From Candidatus Zhuqueibacterota bacterium 4484_188 (GTDB lineage Bacteria; Calditrichota; Calditrichia; RBG-13-44-9), in the NCBI GenBank assembly GCA_002049825.1, contig MVCZ01000206.1, positions 1 through 5,501 of the forward strand: a stretch of 5,501 nt of DNA. The letters run 5' to 3'. The position numbers and the translations under genes were made by a program. Shown here one piece after another: positions 1 through 5,082 of the stretch; the stretch's first letter is position 1; every line of letters starts with the position of its first letter. Below the pieces are notes generated by a model. That model saw nothing but the letters and a program-made list of their open reading frames with translations, had not been told where the DNA came from and ran no database searches.

Positions 1-1
1 C

Positions 2-751
2 CTGGGAGATAATACCGGTTTGAAATTTCAATATACTGATACTGATGTGCAAAACGGTATGGAATACCTCTATGCCATCACTGCTTACGACCGCGGATTC
101 ATTGCCGGAGACGCAGTGCGCGATTCTTTTGCCGTCACCCAGGGACGGTTTAGTTTCCGCAGCCAGTCTTTGGAGAATTTCCTCTCCAACAGCGACCGGC
201 TGCCTCATATTGTCCGTGCAATACCGCATCGTCCCCCGGCAAATGTCGATCAGGCAGATGTAAAAATAACCAAACTGGATACGACAAAGGGCAACGGGAA
301 ATTCGAGTTGCAGGTGGTTGACACCAAAAAATTGACAGGACACGATTATGTAATTCTTTTCCATGCTTCTTTAGATCCCCAATACCTGACGCCGGTTGAT
401 CCGCATTATGATATCATCGATCTAACCACCGGCGACACCTTGCTGAAGAACAGTAATGTTCTGATCAAACTCGATCCCCAGGCTCCGGAATTCAAGACTA
501 TTCCCCCGCGTATTGATGGGTTAGAATGGACGGTAAGATCTGCCACCGGGGTAAATGTTGATCAGAGTGAAGGAGCCATTGAGTGGCGGGGCGTCTGTGA
601 TTATGAAGTAAAAGCGTCTCTATCGGCAAAAGTTGTTTCCGATTACGAAGTTTTATTTGTTGGCGATTCGGTAGAGAATGTGTACCCGATTATTCGCGAT
701 CCGCAAAATCCCCGGCGAAGAATTCCCGACACTACTGGAAATCCGGTGTAA
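2..751 (+). CDS. Secreted multidomain protein, internal fragment (5' end outside window, frame lost at 3' end)
   Basis: The frame is open to the left edge, so the TTG at 20 is not a true start and the gene begins upstream. Codons from 38 to 97 encode DTDVQNGMEYLYAITAYDRG, the typical last strands of a fibronectin III-like domain in large exported proteins of FCB bacteria. The following ~200 residues are rich in Asp, Pro and beta-branched residues, with no membrane segment and no catalytic motif I recognise; they look like extracellular beta-sandwich material. The frame stops at TAA (749-751) in the middle of what reads as a continuous domain, and the next frame continues it at once (757-1296). 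The two pieces together are most likely the C-terminal ~430 residues of one exported protein. It lies just upstream of a PorV-like gene, which suggests a secretion cargo. Its biochemical function is unknown to me. Confidence 0.75.
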   Translation: MGDNTGLKFQYTDTDVQNGMEYLYAITAYDRGFIAGDAVRDSFAVTQGRFSFRSQSLENFLSNSDRLPHIVRAIPHRPPANVDQADVKITKLDTTKGNGKFELQVVDTKKLTGHDYVILFHASLDPQYLTPVDPHYDIIDLTTGDTLLKNSNVLIKLDPQAPEFKTIPPRIDGLEWTVRSATGVNVDQSEGAIEWRGVCDYEVKASLSAKVVSDYEVLFVGDSVENVYPIIRDPQNPRRRIPDTTGNPV

Positions 752-759
752 AATTTTTG
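746..759 (+). other. Frameshift junction inside the first secreted protein
   Basis: The upstream frame ends GTG TAA at 746-751 and the downstream frame reads AAA TTT TTG GTG from 751. Coding character passes from one frame to the other with no gap. The junction includes the run AAAATTTTT (750-758), the kind of homopolymer where single-base indels arise by mutation or sequencing error. Adding one base, or removing two, restores a single open frame. The stop precedes the A/T run, so ribosomal slippage on that run would not bypass it. Confidence 0.75.
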
Positions 760-1296
760 GTGTATGAAGATCATATATTAAATATGCCGCCGGACTCACT
801 GATACAAACGCTCAATTTAACCTTCAGTTGGAGCGATACGTCGTATATTGATCCGATTTCGAAAAGGAGGATACCAGCGAATAAAAAATGGGTGGTTGGC
901 GATTCGCTGATTATTCCCGTTCAGGTACCGTTCTACGAGGGAGACGGATTTCTGGTGGAAACCAGGCAGATTTACCAGGTTGAAGAACCGACCAAGGAAG
1001 ACCTGAAAGAGGTGAGGGTTGTTCCCAATCCGTACATTGCCCGCGCGGCATGGGAATTTGACGAATATAACCGGAAAATTCAATTTACCAATCTTCCCTC
1101 AAAATGCACCATCTATATCTTTAATGTTGCCGGAGAGCTGGTGCAAACCTTACATCATGATAATTTATACGATGGTTCGGAAAACTGGAATCTCTGGACT
1201 TCTAACCGTCAGGAAGCCGCCCCGGGCTTGTTTATTTGGGTAGTGAAAACCCCGGACGGAAAGAAGCAAATGGGCAAATTTACCATCATTCGCTAA
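757..1296 (+). CDS. C-terminal part of the same secreted protein, with sorting-type C-terminal domain
   Basis: This is probably not an independent gene. The TTG at 757 has no ribosome binding site, lies 5 bases after the preceding stop, and there is no signal peptide. Read across the break, the protein runs ...TTGNPV-KFLVYEDHILN..., which is smooth. The last ~95 residues start with VRVVPNPY (1012-1035) and continue through ITFTNLP-like, VAGELVQTL-like and APGLFIWVVKT segments to KKQMGKFTIIR. This is the pattern of the C-terminal beta-sandwich found on exported proteins of Calditrichota, KSB1 and related groups, related to T9SS type A and FlgD Ig-like domains. In T9SS organisms such a domain directs the protein across the outer membrane and is recognised by PorV. 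The stop at 1294-1296 is 35 bases before the PorV-like gene, so the two are likely co-transcribed. Confidence 0.72.
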   Translation: MVYEDHILNMPPDSLIQTLNLTFSWSDTSYIDPISKRRIPANKKWVVGDSLIIPVQVPFYEGDGFLVETRQIYQVEEPTKEDLKEVRVVPNPYIARAAWEFDEYNRKIQFTNLPSKCTIYIFNVAGELVQTLHHDNLYDGSENWNLWTSNRQEAAPGLFIWVVKTPDGKKQMGKFTIIR

Positions 1297-1316
1297 AACT
1301 TGGGTAGCGATTAACC

Positions 1317-1321
1317 GGAGG
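1317..1321 (+). promoter_or_regulatory. Ribosome binding site of the PorV-like gene
   Basis: GGAGG lies 10 bases before the ATG at 1332. It is a near-perfect Shine-Dalgarno match and fixes the start, which also gives a clean signal peptide. Confidence 0.8.
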
Positions 1322-1331
1322 ATAATAAGTT

Positions 1332-2354
1332 ATGAAAAAGAGCACAATAGCCATTCTGATTATATTGCTCAGCTTTTCCCTGGTATTTTCCGGGGATGAG
1401 CTCTCGAAGGTCGGTACCACCATGGTGCAGTTTCTGAAACTGGGAGTGAGTGGTCGCGGAACCTCGATGGGCAATGCCTATGTGGCGGCAGCCAATGATG
1501 TATCGGCTTTGGTGTGGAATCCAGCCGGAATTCAACAGATTGGGAAGCGGGCATTTGGCATTTCTCACACGCAACTGTATGCCGATATCCAGTTAAATTT
1601 TCTCGGATTTTCGACCCCGCTTGGCACCGCCGGAACTTTTGGATTCAGTGTGGTAAATCTGAATAGCGGCGATATTGAGCTGACCACTATCGATCAGCCA
1701 AACGGTACCGGCGAAACCTATACATCTACCGACCTGATGGCAGGGCTTTCCTACGCCCGCCGCCTGACCGACCGGTTCGTTTTGGGCGTGAGTCTCAAAT
1801 ATATCGAAGAAAAAATTTACCACGAAAAAGCTTCAACCGTGGCGTTCGATATCGGCTCTCAGTTCGACACCGGTATCTATGGTATGCGTTTGGGAATGGC
1901 GCTGCAAAATTTCGGCGGCAAGATGCACCTGGACGGACCAGACCTGGACTTCCCGGTGGATGATCCCATCACCGGGTATCACAATGCCATTGGCGGTCGT
2001 ATCGAAACGGCTGACTGGCCCATTCCCCTGGTGTACCGGATGGGTGTTGCCATGGATCTCATCGGACCACACTCCCAGGTTATGTCCAGTGCCAAGAATC
2101 AATTCACCATTGCTGTGGAAGCCAACGACCCGGTGGATCACTACCTGCGTTACAATTTTGGCGCTGAATACGAATGGAACGGAATGTTTGCCCTGCGCGG
2201 CGGCTATAAAATGAATTACGACGAAGCAACCTATTCGGTAGGCGCCGGATTTAAGGTTAATATGGGCAGCACGTTGGTTCAGTTGGATTATTCCTTTAAT
2301 AATTACGGTTTGCTTGATTACGTGCACCAGTATAGTTTCATGTTTGCTTTTTAG
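1332..2354 (+). CDS. PorV/PorQ family outer-membrane barrel protein
   Basis: A 340-residue protein with a Sec signal peptide (Lys2-Lys3, then a hydrophobic core to about Phe19-Ser20). Residues 28-66 carry the family hallmark: GVSGRGTSMGNAYVAAA (38-54) followed by ALVWNPAG (59-66). The rest alternates short beta-strands with Gly and aromatic girdle residues (for example LMAGLSYARRL, VLGVSLKYIEEK, FALRGGYKMNY), and the protein ends in Phe, the usual C-terminal residue of barrels folded by the BAM complex. In the Porphyromonas T9SS, PorV is a FadL-like shuttle that takes cargo from the Sov/SprA channel to the attachment complex through the cargo C-terminal domain. PorQ and UPF0164 relatives share the same fold, and I cannot say which subtype this is. 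It sits between two genes ending in sorting-type domains, which fits a shuttle. Length is normal and the frame intact. It ends with tandem stops TAG TGA. Confidence 0.9.
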   Translation: MKKSTIAILIILLSFSLVFSGDELSKVGTTMVQFLKLGVSGRGTSMGNAYVAAANDVSALVWNPAGIQQIGKRAFGISHTQLYADIQLNFLGFSTPLGTAGTFGFSVVNLNSGDIELTTIDQPNGTGETYTSTDLMAGLSYARRLTDRFVLGVSLKYIEEKIYHEKASTVAFDIGSQFDTGIYGMRLGMALQNFGGKMHLDGPDLDFPVDDPITGYHNAIGGRIETADWPIPLVYRMGVAMDLIGPHSQVMSSAKNQFTIAVEANDPVDHYLRYNFGAEYEWNGMFALRGGYKMNYDEATYSVGAGFKVNMGSTLVQLDYSFNNYGLLDYVHQYSFMFAF

Positions 2355-2384
2355 TGAAAATGTGTTAGTTTTGGAACGAATTTT

Positions 2385-3242
2385 GTGCAGGTAATAAAAG
2401 CGAAGAATACAGGCAGTCTTTTCCAGGCAGCAGTACCTTCTTCTCAAACGCCTTCACAGAGCCAAATAATCTGGAGTTCGCGCGGCGACTCTACTATTTG
2501 GGTTGAAGAATGGGAAACAGGCGCTCCCGGCTGGTTTAGTATTGATGAAACCAATCCCGGCGCCTTCTGGCACCAGGACGATTGGAATGCTTATGGCGGC
2601 ACCGGGCTGTCCTGGTGGATGGCAGACACCGCCAACGGGCTGAACGGTTACTTAAGCCACTGGTACCAGGTGCTGGATTCACCAGATATTCCTTTAACCG
2701 GGACACCGGTTTTAACGTTTTACCATCGCTTGAAATGTGAAGACCCCGCCGGCGCAACGCCACCATACGACGGCTGGGACGGTGTGAATGTCCGTATCTC
2801 CACCGACGGCGGTTCTACCTGGACGGTTTTAACCAACCCGACCCCGGCGTACACGGTAACCAGTTTGTATAGCTTTGGCTTTGAATTTGGAGAAGGACCT
2901 AATGTTCCCGGATGGGCAGGAAGTATAACCACCTGGACACCGGTCACTATTGACCTGGCAGCATATACCGGTCAAAGTGTTCGCATTCGTTTCGCTTTTG
3001 CATCGGATCCTGCCTACGACACCCAGAACGATCCGACCATGTTTGGCTGGCAGGTGGATGAAATTAAAGTGGCAGACGGCGCCAATGTGCTGTATTACAA
3101 CGATGGTACCCAGAGTGACATGACTGCTTCGAACAATGCGCCGGTGGGCGGCGATTACTGGCACATATTATTTCGGTGCGTATGTTCAGGTAAAGGGCGA
3201 AAACTTTTGGCGTTATGTGAGCAATATTACCCACGATCCTAG
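2385..3242 (+). CDS. N-terminal fragment of a secreted protein with a jelly-roll-like (choice-of-anchor J / MAM-like) domain; broken
   Basis: Coding character is clear from about 2480 to 3164: residues from EEWETGAPGW through the FWHQDDWNAYGGTG region, VLTFYHRL, a WDGVNVRISTDGGSTW segment, RIRFAFASD and FGWQVDEIKV. This order (edge Trp-rich motif, 'STDGGSTW', 'hRFxFaSD', 'GWxhDxIxV') is that of the carbohydrate-binding-like jelly-roll domains on secreted peptidases and adhesins. The start is doubtful. The frame is open from 2358, has no ATG, only GTG at 2364 or 2385, a poor ribosome binding site and no signal peptide, although an extracellular protein needs one. The first ~30 residues look non-native, so the 5' end seems lost. 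After GGDYWH (ending 3164) the frame turns into a non-coding-like tail and stops at 3240-3242, while the true sequence continues in another frame. Best read as part one of a single gene reaching 4625. Confidence 0.72.
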   Translation: MQVIKAKNTGSLFQAAVPSSQTPSQSQIIWSSRGDSTIWVEEWETGAPGWFSIDETNPGAFWHQDDWNAYGGTGLSWWMADTANGLNGYLSHWYQVLDSPDIPLTGTPVLTFYHRLKCEDPAGATPPYDGWDGVNVRISTDGGSTWTVLTNPTPAYTVTSLYSFGFEFGEGPNVPGWAGSITTWTPVTIDLAAYTGQSVRIRFAFASDPAYDTQNDPTMFGWQVDEIKVADGANVLYYNDGTQSDMTASNNAPVGGDYWHILFRCVCSGKGRKLLALCEQYYPRS

Positions 3243-3276
3243 CGGAACAAATTATGTGTCTGGTCGCCCGATTTGA
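3166..3276 (+). pseudogene. Middle segment of the same secreted protein in a shifted frame
   Basis: Between the two longer frames, codons starting at 3166 read YYFGAYVQVKGENFWRYV, then SNITHDPSGTNYV. This is gene-like composition that carries on from GGDYWH. The segment would stop at TGA 3274-3276, but from about 3258 the coding sense returns to the first frame as WSPDLNPPPPP. A +1 shift near 3165 and a compensating shift near 3258 explain it. The segment is too short to stand as a separate gene and has no start of its own. Confidence 0.65.
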
Positions 3277-4625
3277 ATCCGCCGCCGCCCCCGGCTCCGA
3301 CCAACCTTGCCGGTGTCGCCGGCGACGGCTATGTCGACCTGACATGGGACGATCTGAATACTTCCGGTCATCAGCAGTTTATTTATGACGACGGCACGTT
3401 TGAAAACGGAATTCATGTAACCAGCGGAACGGCAGACGCCGGCGTTTATTTCAACAGCCTTTCGCCTTCCACTATTGATACCATCTGGGTTTGGGGTTCC
3501 CAATACAATACCGGCACATCGACTACTTTGAAAGTATGGGAAGTCGGCACCGGCGGTATTATTAACCCAACTCCTACTTACACCAAAACTGTTACATTGG
3601 TAAATAATATATGGAATGCCTACGATGTTACTGCGGACAACTGGACGGTAACCGGAGATTTTGTAGCGGGAATTGAAATTTCCAATCCGATTTCCGTTGC
3701 GCTGGACGAAACGACCATTCCAAGCGCCCATAGCTGGGTGAACCTGGGCGGCTGGCAAACCTGGCAGGCAGTCGCTGCCGCTAACGGTTTACCTGACGGC
3801 GAGTGGGGTGTCCGTGCAGCGGTTACCTATTCCGGCGGAACCAGCGTCACGTACAACGTTTATCGTCGCCTGCAAGCCACACCAAACTATACCACACCCA
3901 TTGTTACCGGTTTGAGCAATGCCTTCTATCATGATGATGGTGTAACCAACGGCGAAACCTACTGCTACGTGGTTACCGCGGTTTGGCCCGGACAGGGCGA
4001 GAGTGACTACTCCAACGAAGTGTGCGGACTGACGCCTCAATCTTCCGCCATCCACGAACTTGCGTATGACGACGGGACTGCCGAGAGCTTCTACGGCATC
4101 GGTTTTGGTAATTACGTGGCGGTAAAATTCACGCTGAATCATTGGCCGCAGGATGTCGTTAAATTGAAAGTGTATTTCGCTACCGGCGGTGGTTCTGTGC
4201 AGGTAAAAGTGTGGGATGACAATGGCAGCGGCGGACTCCCGGGAACGGAAATTTTCTCCAAAAACGTTTCCAATCTCGTTCAGGGCTGGAACGAAACCGA
4301 TGCCACCGGCGTAACCATATCCGATGGCGATTTTTATGTTGGTTATCGTAGCCTGTCCAACACTCCGAACCCGTTTAATCCTTCCACCAGCATCAGTTTC
4401 CTGGTACCGGCAAATATGACCGGTGAAAAAGTCAATCTGAGTGTTTTCGATTTACTTGGCAGGAAAGTAGTCACACTGGTTGACGGTGTGCTCAGCGCCG
4501 GACAGCACCAGGTTCAGTGGGATGGACGCGACACTGCCGGAAACGTGGTGACCAGCGGAATTTATTTCTACACTATAAAAGCCGGAACCCGCGTACAGAC
4601 CCGTAAAATGATGTTGATGAAGTAG
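3273..4625 (+). CDS. C-terminal part of the secreted protein: Pro linker, split fibronectin III, two YDDGT domains, T9SS type A-like C-terminus
   Basis: The TTG at 3273 is almost certainly not the true start: the frame continues upstream as WSPD, there is no ribosome binding site and no signal peptide. Residue numbers here count from 3273. Order: Pro linker (3-9); first strands of a fibronectin III domain, APTNLAGVAGDGYVDLTW (8-25); a beta-rich domain from YDDGT (38) through GDF (128) to GVRAAV (about 184); the remaining fibronectin III strands from VTYNVYRR (192) to about 255; a second YDDGT domain from 265 to GDFYVGY (352-358); and a T9SS type A-like C-terminal domain from PNPFNPS (365) through VFDLLGRKV, DGRDTAGNVVTSGIYFY and KMMLMK at the end. 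That last domain is a FlgD Ig-like sandwich used as a T9SS secretion signal and is normally processed or anchored at the cell surface. No catalytic motif is visible, so an adhesin or structural role is possible but unproven. A strong terminator follows the stop. Confidence 0.82.
   Translation: MNPPPPPAPTNLAGVAGDGYVDLTWDDLNTSGHQQFIYDDGTFENGIHVTSGTADAGVYFNSLSPSTIDTIWVWGSQYNTGTSTTLKVWEVGTGGIINPTPTYTKTVTLVNNIWNAYDVTADNWTVTGDFVAGIEISNPISVALDETTIPSAHSWVNLGGWQTWQAVAAANGLPDGEWGVRAAVTYSGGTSVTYNVYRRLQATPNYTTPIVTGLSNAFYHDDGVTNGETYCYVVTAVWPGQGESDYSNEVCGLTPQSSAIHELAYDDGTAESFYGIGFGNYVAVKFTLNHWPQDVVKLKVYFATGGGSVQVKVWDDNGSGGLPGTEIFSKNVSNLVQGWNETDATGVTISDGDFYVGYRSLSNTPNPFNPSTSISFLVPANMTGEKVNLSVFDLLGRKVVTLVDGVLSAGQHQVQWDGRDTAGNVVTSGIYFYTIKAGTRVQTRKMMLMK
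3384..4343 (+). repeat. Two copies of a ~90-residue YDDGT...GDF domain within the protein
   Basis: Copy one runs from YDDGT (3384) to the GDF at 3654; copy two from YDDGT (4065) to the GDF at 4326. Spacing between the landmarks is 90 and 87 residues. Both share a KVWE/KVWD strand in the middle and a WN element before GDF. DNA identity looks low, so this is an old domain duplication, not a recent tandem repeat. Copy one extends ~57 residues past GDF to GVRAAV; copy two stops about ten residues after GDF. Confidence 0.6.
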
Positions 4626-4660
4626 GTAACACCGAGTTTTTTAACATTTTTTGGAAAACT

Positions 4661-4691
4661 GAAAAAGCCACTGTCTGACAGTGGCTTTTTC
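4661..4691 (+). terminator. Factor-independent terminator
   Basis: GAAAAAGCCACTGT (4661-4674) and ACAGTGGCTTTTTC (4678-4691) form a perfect 14-bp inverted repeat around a 3-base loop. The GC-rich core is GCCACTG/CAGTGGC, and the downstream arm supplies the T run. It lies 35 bases after the stop at 4625 and closes the transcription unit. The A-run on the upstream arm would let it act on the minus strand too, but no minus-strand gene is seen there. Confidence 0.9.
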
Positions 4692-4694
4692 TAT

Positions 4695-4766
4695 TCACCG
4701 CAGGTGAGATACCCCTAAAATGCAAGAGGGCATTAACCGCCTGACTGCCTTGGCAGGCAAGGCAGA
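4695..4766. repeat. Cluster of three short inverted repeats
   Basis: Three small palindromes follow one another: TCACC/GGTGA (4695-4699, 4703-4707), AATGC/GCATT (4719-4723, 4730-4734) and CTGCCTTG/CAAGGCAG (4745-4752, 4758-4765). No frame here looks coding. The last is the strongest and lies directly beside the dispersed element at 4770, so the cluster may belong to that element. Confidence 0.45.
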
Positions 4767-4769
4767 AAG

Positions 4770-4869
4770 GCGAGCGACCAACGGGAGTGTGGCAGTCTCA
4801 TTGTAACCCTTGCAAATCAAGGTATTCTTATAAAGATTGCTTCTCCCGGCAAGCCGGGATCGCAATGAC
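4770..4869. repeat. Dispersed intergenic inverted-repeat element
   Basis: The right half, ATTGC(4836-4840)-TCCCGGC(4844-4850)-AA-GCCGGGA(4853-4859)-GCAAT(4862-4866), is a nested hairpin ending GCAATGAC. The left half, read on the minus strand, gives GAGACTGCCACACTCCC followed by a GGTCGCTCGC end. Two such modules facing each other around a ~35-base AT-richer spacer are the layout of the 'ATTGC...CGCAATGAC' intergenic repeats seen in many environmental bacterial genomes. That recognition is from memory. The left module lacks the final AATGAC, so this copy is imperfect. It encodes no protein. Confidence 0.6.
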
Positions 4870-4959
4870 TTTTCCAACGTTGAGTGAAGTTTTACCAAAG
4901 AACATTTTGTTCGGTTGATTTCACATCAAAAATTTATTTTATTATTGAATGAAAATTCC

Positions 4960-4993
4960 CCGGCAATCCGGCAGATTTCTCTTCCGGCAGTTC
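4960..4993 (+). promoter_or_regulatory. Short direct repeats upstream of the protease gene (possible control site)
   Basis: CCGGCA occurs at 4960, 4968 and 4984, that is at intervals of 8 and 16 bases. The last two copies extend to TCCGGCAG. They lie ~95-120 bases before the protease start, just after an AT-rich tract (about 4925-4950). The regular spacing could mark a protein-binding site, but the motif is short and I cannot name a regulator. Confidence 0.25.
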
Positions 4994-5069
4994 CCTGAAA
5001 AAAAATCGGGGAGATTCAGGTATGCTTATTTTTGTCCGATAATTTACGTAATATAAAAATCTATTACTC

Positions 5070-5074
5070 AGGAG
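5070..5074 (+). promoter_or_regulatory. Ribosome binding site of the protease gene
   Basis: AGGAG lies 8 bases before the ATG at 5083, an ideal spacing. It supports this start together with the signal peptide that follows. Confidence 0.8.
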
Positions 5075-5082
5075 AAAATTTT

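Noticed and set aside
749..759. Programmed ribosomal frameshifting at AAAATTTTT
   Set aside because: The in-frame TAA at 749-751 comes before the slippery-looking run, so the ribosome would stop first, and no stimulatory structure is evident.
1833..2447. A 204-codon open frame on the minus strand over the PorV gene
   Set aside because: It lies antisense to a clearly coding barrel gene, has no ribosome binding site or recognisable domain, and follows the codon bias of the other strand.
2369..2505. Alternative frame after the PorV gene (SFPGSSTFFSNAFTEPNNLEF) as the true N-terminus of the next protein
   Set aside because: It has no start, no signal peptide and ends in TGA before the jelly-roll domain; probably chance.
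3252..3758. A 168-codon open frame on the minus strand over the second cargo gene
   Set aside because: It is antisense to well-recognised fibronectin III and YDDGT sequence; composition and lack of motifs mark it as a shadow.
4695..4898. A 67-codon minus-strand open frame in the intergenic region
   Set aside because: It falls entirely on hairpin repeats, and its translation is low in complexity and without motifs; more likely repeat sequence than a gene.
4894..4915. Imperfect palindrome around GAAC-ATTTT-GTTC as an operator
   Set aside because: Only four contiguous paired bases plus a broken ACC/GGT extension; expected by chance in AT-rich DNA.
4915..4945. Possible promoter TTGATT - 19 bases - TATTAT before the protease gene
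   Set aside because: The tract is AT-rich, the spacing is long, and FCB bacteria often use a different promoter consensus; too weak to call as a feature.
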